In this document: piece after piece, positions 39,990-43,036 of the stretch | How the letters are laid out: each line of letters begins with the position of its first letter | Position numbering within the stretch: position 1 is the stretch's first letter | Source: Nocardiopsis alkaliphila YIM 80379 | GTDB taxonomy: Bacteria; Actinomycetota; Actinomycetes; Streptosporangiales; Streptosporangiaceae | NCBI RefSeq assembly: GCF_000341005.1 | Contig: NZ_ANBD01000116.1 | Location: 1 to 43,036, forward strand | Length of the DNA: 43,036 nt | Direction of reading: 5' to 3' | Made by a program: the position numbers and the translations under genes | Notes under the pieces: generated by a model | Seen by the model: the letters and a program-made list of their open reading frames with translations, nothing else | Told to the model about the DNA's origin: nothing | The model's database searches: none

Positions 39990-41831
39990 TCAGTCACCGA
40001 ATTCGTGATCCCCGGATGGCTTTGCTCTTGGAGCACTCGCCTTCGGGGGCGTCTCGTCAGGCCGTGTTCCCTGTGCGGCCAACGTTCTCAAGGCCGTCCC
40101 ACCAGGAGCTCTGTGCCGCCCCGGAGGCCTGCCCGACGCGAACGCTCGCGACGTCTCCGGCCTCTGCTGCCCTGGAGCCGGCTCCTCGTGCACGGCCCCT
40201 ACCCCGGTCTCGGCGAAGGTCCCGGGCTCGACCCTTCGCCAATGGTCCCGCTTCGGCTCGGCCCGGACCCGCGCGTCCTGTGGCCGCTCCCGATCCCAGG
40301 GCGCCCCCTCATCGAAGTCTCCGTATTCTTCGATGAGATCACGCACTCCTCGTTCCCAGTCGGGTCCCAGGGCCCGGCTCCACTGCGTCGCCATCTGTGG
40401 ATGCGTACGCTCCAGCTCCCGCCAGGCCTCCAGGACCCCGCCCATGTGAACCAGTTTCTGTTCTTGGGCACTGAGTCCGTCCTCACGCATGGACGTGAAC
40501 ATCGCACGAGAGCGCTCGAGTCGAGCACGTGCCGTGGGGTCCTCGGTCAACTCGACCGATTCGGGGTATTCACGGGTGGCCGAGCCGATGGCGTACTGCT
40601 CCAGGACCTCGCCGAACTCCGCCGGGCCACGCGCGCCGGCGAGTTCTCCGTACACGGTCCGAGCCACTGCGGTGCGATGCTCCTCCGCGCTCATCGGCTC
40701 TCGCAGCGTGAAGGCTCCGCCGGTGATCACGTCCCCGGCGTAGGCGTCGACGTAGTCCCCGGACCAGAGCTTCGCCGAGCGGTCGGTACCGGGCAAGATG
40801 ACGTTCTGCGGTTCGCTCTTGATGAACCTGCCGTGTCCCAGCTCGGAGAAGACCGCCGCTTGTGCGGGGTCGCGTTCGATGAGTCGACCGACGATGACGC
40901 GCATGTCGCGCTGCACCGCCTCACGGTCCAACCCATCCTCGTCCACGTAACCGTAGAGTGCGCTCAGGGCACTCTCGTAGTTCTGCTTGATCAGTTCCCG
41001 GTCGGCGCCGGGTTCGCGCATCTGGTCGTAGGCGTTCTGGGCGATACCCACGTGCGCCAGTGCGGCACTGCGTTCGGTGAACAGGTCGCGGTCGCCTCGT
41101 TCCATCCTTTCGATGCGTTCCAGGCGCTTGCGGTGCCGGCGGCTCATGCCCTCGCGTCCTTGGCCGGTCCTGGCGTGGTGTGCGGCCTCCTTCGCGCGGG
41201 ACTTCTCACCCTGGGCGAGGATTTTGGCTTCGCGCCGGGACCGTCTGTCGATCTCCCACCCCATGCCGGTGGCCACCTGTGCGACCTGGTCGCCCACGTA
41301 GGCACGGAAGTTGGGTGAAAGCAACCACATCGCCGTACTCATGCCCACGGTGGAGAGCACGTTTTTGAAGTTGACCCCGCGTCGGAGCGGCTTGAGGCAG
41401 TGGGCCACCATCCTCGACACGTACTCCTGGTGCCGAGCGCTGAGTTTCCTGCGTCGAGCCTGATGCCCCTGTCCTGGTGCGGTGACATCCGATTCACGTA
41501 GGTAGCGAATGAACTGCTCCTGCGCGCGCTGAGTATCGAGTTCGAGTTGGGCCAGAGGGTCTCCGTTCGCCGCTTCACGCCTGATTCGTCGTTGCTCGCG
41601 GCTCAGTTCGCGCTCATACCGTTTGCTCTGTTCACGCGGATCAGCGCTCTTGCGCTCACCGCGCTGCCGGTGTGCTCGCCGTATCCGTTGCCCCGCACGG
41701 GCACCGGCATCGCGTACCTTCTCCCCCAAGGTTTCGATGATCTCGGCGCTCACGACCCTGTCATCCGACCCCGGTGTACTGGGGTCCGGATGCTTGGCGG
41801 CACCCAGGTTCCTTTTCTTCGCCCTCGCCAC
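39990..41831 (-). CDS. Large basic protein of unknown function at the right end of the T4SS locus
   Basis: This product of about 613 residues has a highly basic, helical N-terminal third (RIRRAHRQRGERKSADPREQ, RYERELSREQRRIRREA), one mildly hydrophobic stretch (about 165-185, NVLSTVGMSTAMWLLSPNF), more charged helices (SRRHRKRLERIERMERGDRD), and a C-terminal half with acidic helices ending in a Pro/Arg-rich tail. It could bind nucleic acid or membranes. I found no relaxase signature: no HUH pair, no tyrosine motif in context. GTG 41831 is chosen (AGGAAGG 8 nt upstream); ATG 41849 is in frame but its AAAGGG lies too close. Its orientation opposes the VirD4 block. Membership of the T4SS is inferred from position. 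Confidence 0.6.
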   Translation of the reverse strand: MARAKKRNLGAAKHPDPSTPGSDDRVVSAEIIETLGEKVRDAGARAGQRIRRAHRQRGERKSADPREQSKRYERELSREQRRIRREAANGDPLAQLELDTQRAQEQFIRYLRESDVTAPGQGHQARRRKLSARHQEYVSRMVAHCLKPLRRGVNFKNVLSTVGMSTAMWLLSPNFRAYVGDQVAQVATGMGWEIDRRSRREAKILAQGEKSRAKEAAHHARTGQGREGMSRRHRKRLERIERMERGDRDLFTERSAALAHVGIAQNAYDQMREPGADRELIKQNYESALSALYGYVDEDGLDREAVQRDMRVIVGRLIERDPAQAAVFSELGHGRFIKSEPQNVILPGTDRSAKLWSGDYVDAYAGDVITGGAFTLREPMSAEEHRTAVARTVYGELAGARGPAEFGEVLEQYAIGSATREYPESVELTEDPTARARLERSRAMFTSMREDGLSAQEQKLVHMGGVLEAWRELERTHPQMATQWSRALGPDWERGVRDLIEEYGDFDEGAPWDRERPQDARVRAEPKRDHWRRVEPGTFAETGVGAVHEEPAPGQQRPETSRAFASGRPPGRHRAPGGTALRTLAAQGTRPDETPPKASAPRAKPSGDHEFGD

Positions 41832-42536
41832 GACCCGTTCCTTCCTCATCCCTTTGATCCGCCTCGATCCGGAGCCGGGCCGAGGCGCGCGCTTGGATCC
41901 CCATCTGCGGGACGGCCCTTCCGGCCGCCGGTCACGGCCTCCATCGCCTACGCGAACCCTGTGTCGTCGCAGGTGAAAGCATTCACTTCCGGAACCGGCC
42001 TTGAGAAATGCCCCTATTCTCTCGGCCGCTTCCGCATATGGATGCAGAATTTTCTTCAGCTATCAGCATTTTTCCAAAGCACATATTAACCGAATCTCGC
42101 ATGAGTCCTCAATGTCCAGAGGGCGGCATCTACTCAGGCTCCCGTCCTGCCTACGCGGGAGCGAGCGGAGCGAAGACATCCTCCATGGCCCTCCATCGCA
42201 CTTTGAATTACGCATCTCTTCGCCCTTGACCTGCTGTGAAATCATCAGCATCGGCGAACCCGAACACCGACGTGGACACGGTTTCCTCGGCCTCCTCATC
42301 CTCTACCGCCTGGTCCTTTGCGCTCCTTGGATCAACGGATCACAAAACGGACACTCGCCACGGCGGACCGCGAGCCACTCCGACATCCGCCGGTCCTGGT
42401 GCGAACCAGAGGATGGCCATGCCTTGCTCTCACCTCCGTCAAGTCCTTCCAAGAAACAGCACTCCAGGGCCGCGCTCGGACTTGGTCACGCCACCCGGCC
42501 ATCAGTCGACGCATGCGTGCCTAGTAATTTCCTGAC
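41832..42536. other. Non-coding boundary region
   Basis: Several frames cross this 700-bp stretch (for example 42001-42546 plus) but none shows a ribosome site or protein-like composition. GC dips at 42020-42110. TAGTAAT at 42522-42528 resembles a -10 element 8 bp before the DUF418-type gene, whose start lacks a Shine-Dalgarno sequence, so that mRNA may be leaderless. No att-like repeat or tRNA was seen. Confidence 0.4.
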
Positions 42537-43036
42537 ATGCACATGAACGGAGGGACGCGAACACCGGCACGAGAGCCGGGATCCGACTCCGATCGACGCC
42601 TGCTCGTCCCGGACCTGGCGCGAGGAGCGATGCTCCTGCTCATCGCCGCCGCCAACACCCACTATTGGTTCCGCCAAACCCCCGAAGCCCCCGCCGTGAC
42701 CGAGGACCTCGTATCGAACCTGCTGCATTTGCTGGTCGACGCGAGGATCTACCCCCTCTTCGCGCTCCTGTTCGGCTTCGGCCTGGCCACGCTCGCGCAC
42801 GAATCCATTCGGACGGGGTCGACCACCGGGCTCGACCGCGGACAGGCCGAGGAGCGGGCCACGGCGCTCCTGCGCGGCCGGGGTCTGGGGTTGGTGGTCT
42901 TCGGAGCCGTGCACGCATTGTTCTTCGCCCAAGACATCTTGGGTGTCTACGGCCTCATCACGATCTTGGTCGCCGGCATCGTCACCACCCGCCGCCGGCG
43001 GGCAGCGCTGGCACTGGCCGGGACCGTCTGCGTGCT
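42537..43036 (+). CDS. DUF418-type membrane protein, partial at window end
   Basis: The frame runs off the right edge with 166 codons visible. After a polar N-terminus it reads LLVPDLARGAMLLLIAAANTH, then IYPLFALLFGFGLATLAHES and FGAVHALFFAQDILGVYGLI, the order and wording of the N-terminal half of DUF418 (YeiB-like) proteins. At least three membrane helices are visible. DUF418 proteins are polytopic membrane proteins of poorly known function, possibly transport-related. ATG 42537 and 42543 are both possible starts; neither has a ribosome site. It probably belongs to the ordinary chromosome flanking the T4SS locus. Confidence 0.8.
   Translation, partial: MHMNGGTRTPAREPGSDSDRRLLVPDLARGAMLLLIAAANTHYWFRQTPEAPAVTEDLVSNLLHLLVDARIYPLFALLFGFGLATLAHESIRTGSTTGLDRGQAEERATALLRGRGLGLVVFGAVHALFFAQDILGVYGLITILVAGIVTTRRRRAALALAGTVCV

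Noticed and set aside
42001..42546. Plus-strand frame of 181 codons before the DUF418-type gene
   Set aside because: There is no ribosome site, the composition is random-like, and its end overlaps the more convincing DUF418 start.
1..43036. CRISPR array, tRNA, rRNA, integrase or relaxase
   Set aside because: I looked for regular short repeats, cloverleaf-like ends and recombinase or HUH motifs and saw none. A small or divergent example could be missed by eye.

Overview
The window looks like a chromosomal stretch of a high-GC actinomycete, most probably Nocardiopsis or a close relative in the Streptosporangiales. The pointers are uniformly high-GC coding, frequent GTG/TTG starts with GGAGG-type ribosome binding sites, a small GntR regulator beside an actinobacterial gene pair, a DUF6891 relic and a DUF418 protein. 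The genus is inferred from style; no rRNA or tRNA is present to prove it.

Left part (1-6.3 kb), accessory and housekeeping genes: a zeta-type toxin-antitoxin operon whose toxin gene is split by an IS630-family insertion (IS 1156-2256, TA target duplication; removing the IS rejoins the reading frame exactly); a GntR-type regulator divergent from a two-gene hypothetical operon; a one-domain voltage-gated cation channel with an unusual selectivity filter; and a type II thymidine kinase.

Central part (6.3-41.8 kb), the main content: a large type IV secretion (T4SS)-like locus. A leftward operon (11250 to 6301) encodes a VirB6-like membrane protein, a VirB8/TcpC-like protein, a lytic transglycosylase-NlpC/P60 wall hydrolase and a small membrane protein. 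A rightward operon (14478 to 29982) encodes a VirB3/PrgI-like protein, a VirB4-like protein without recognisable Walker motifs, a 1050-residue VirB6-like protein, a VirB2-like pilin with its own promoter, a bitopic membrane protein, a second wall hydrolase (tail-lysozyme plus VanY/LAS peptidase), a duplicated two-gene module of bitopic membrane proteins, and two further proteins. A third block (30547 to 39538) carries a Clp-like double AAA+ ATPase without canonical pore loops, a tail-anchored coiled-coil protein, a 1334-residue VirD4/TraG coupling ATPase and a small membrane protein. Two leftward genes of unknown function (39932 to 39990) close the locus. Between the first two operons lie a lipoprotein gene, gene relics and a long apparently non-coding stretch.

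Working model: VirB3/VirB6/VirB8-like proteins form the membrane channel, VirB2-like pilin the external subunit, two hydrolases open the peptidoglycan, VirD4 recruits the substrate. The most interesting feature is the energy source: the VirB4-like protein appears to have lost its nucleotide-binding motifs, while a Clp-like double AAA+ ATPase sits beside VirD4. No relaxase, integrase or oriT was found, so this may be a protein-secretion system or a conjugation machine whose relaxase lies elsewhere. The right edge is a partial DUF418 membrane protein gene.
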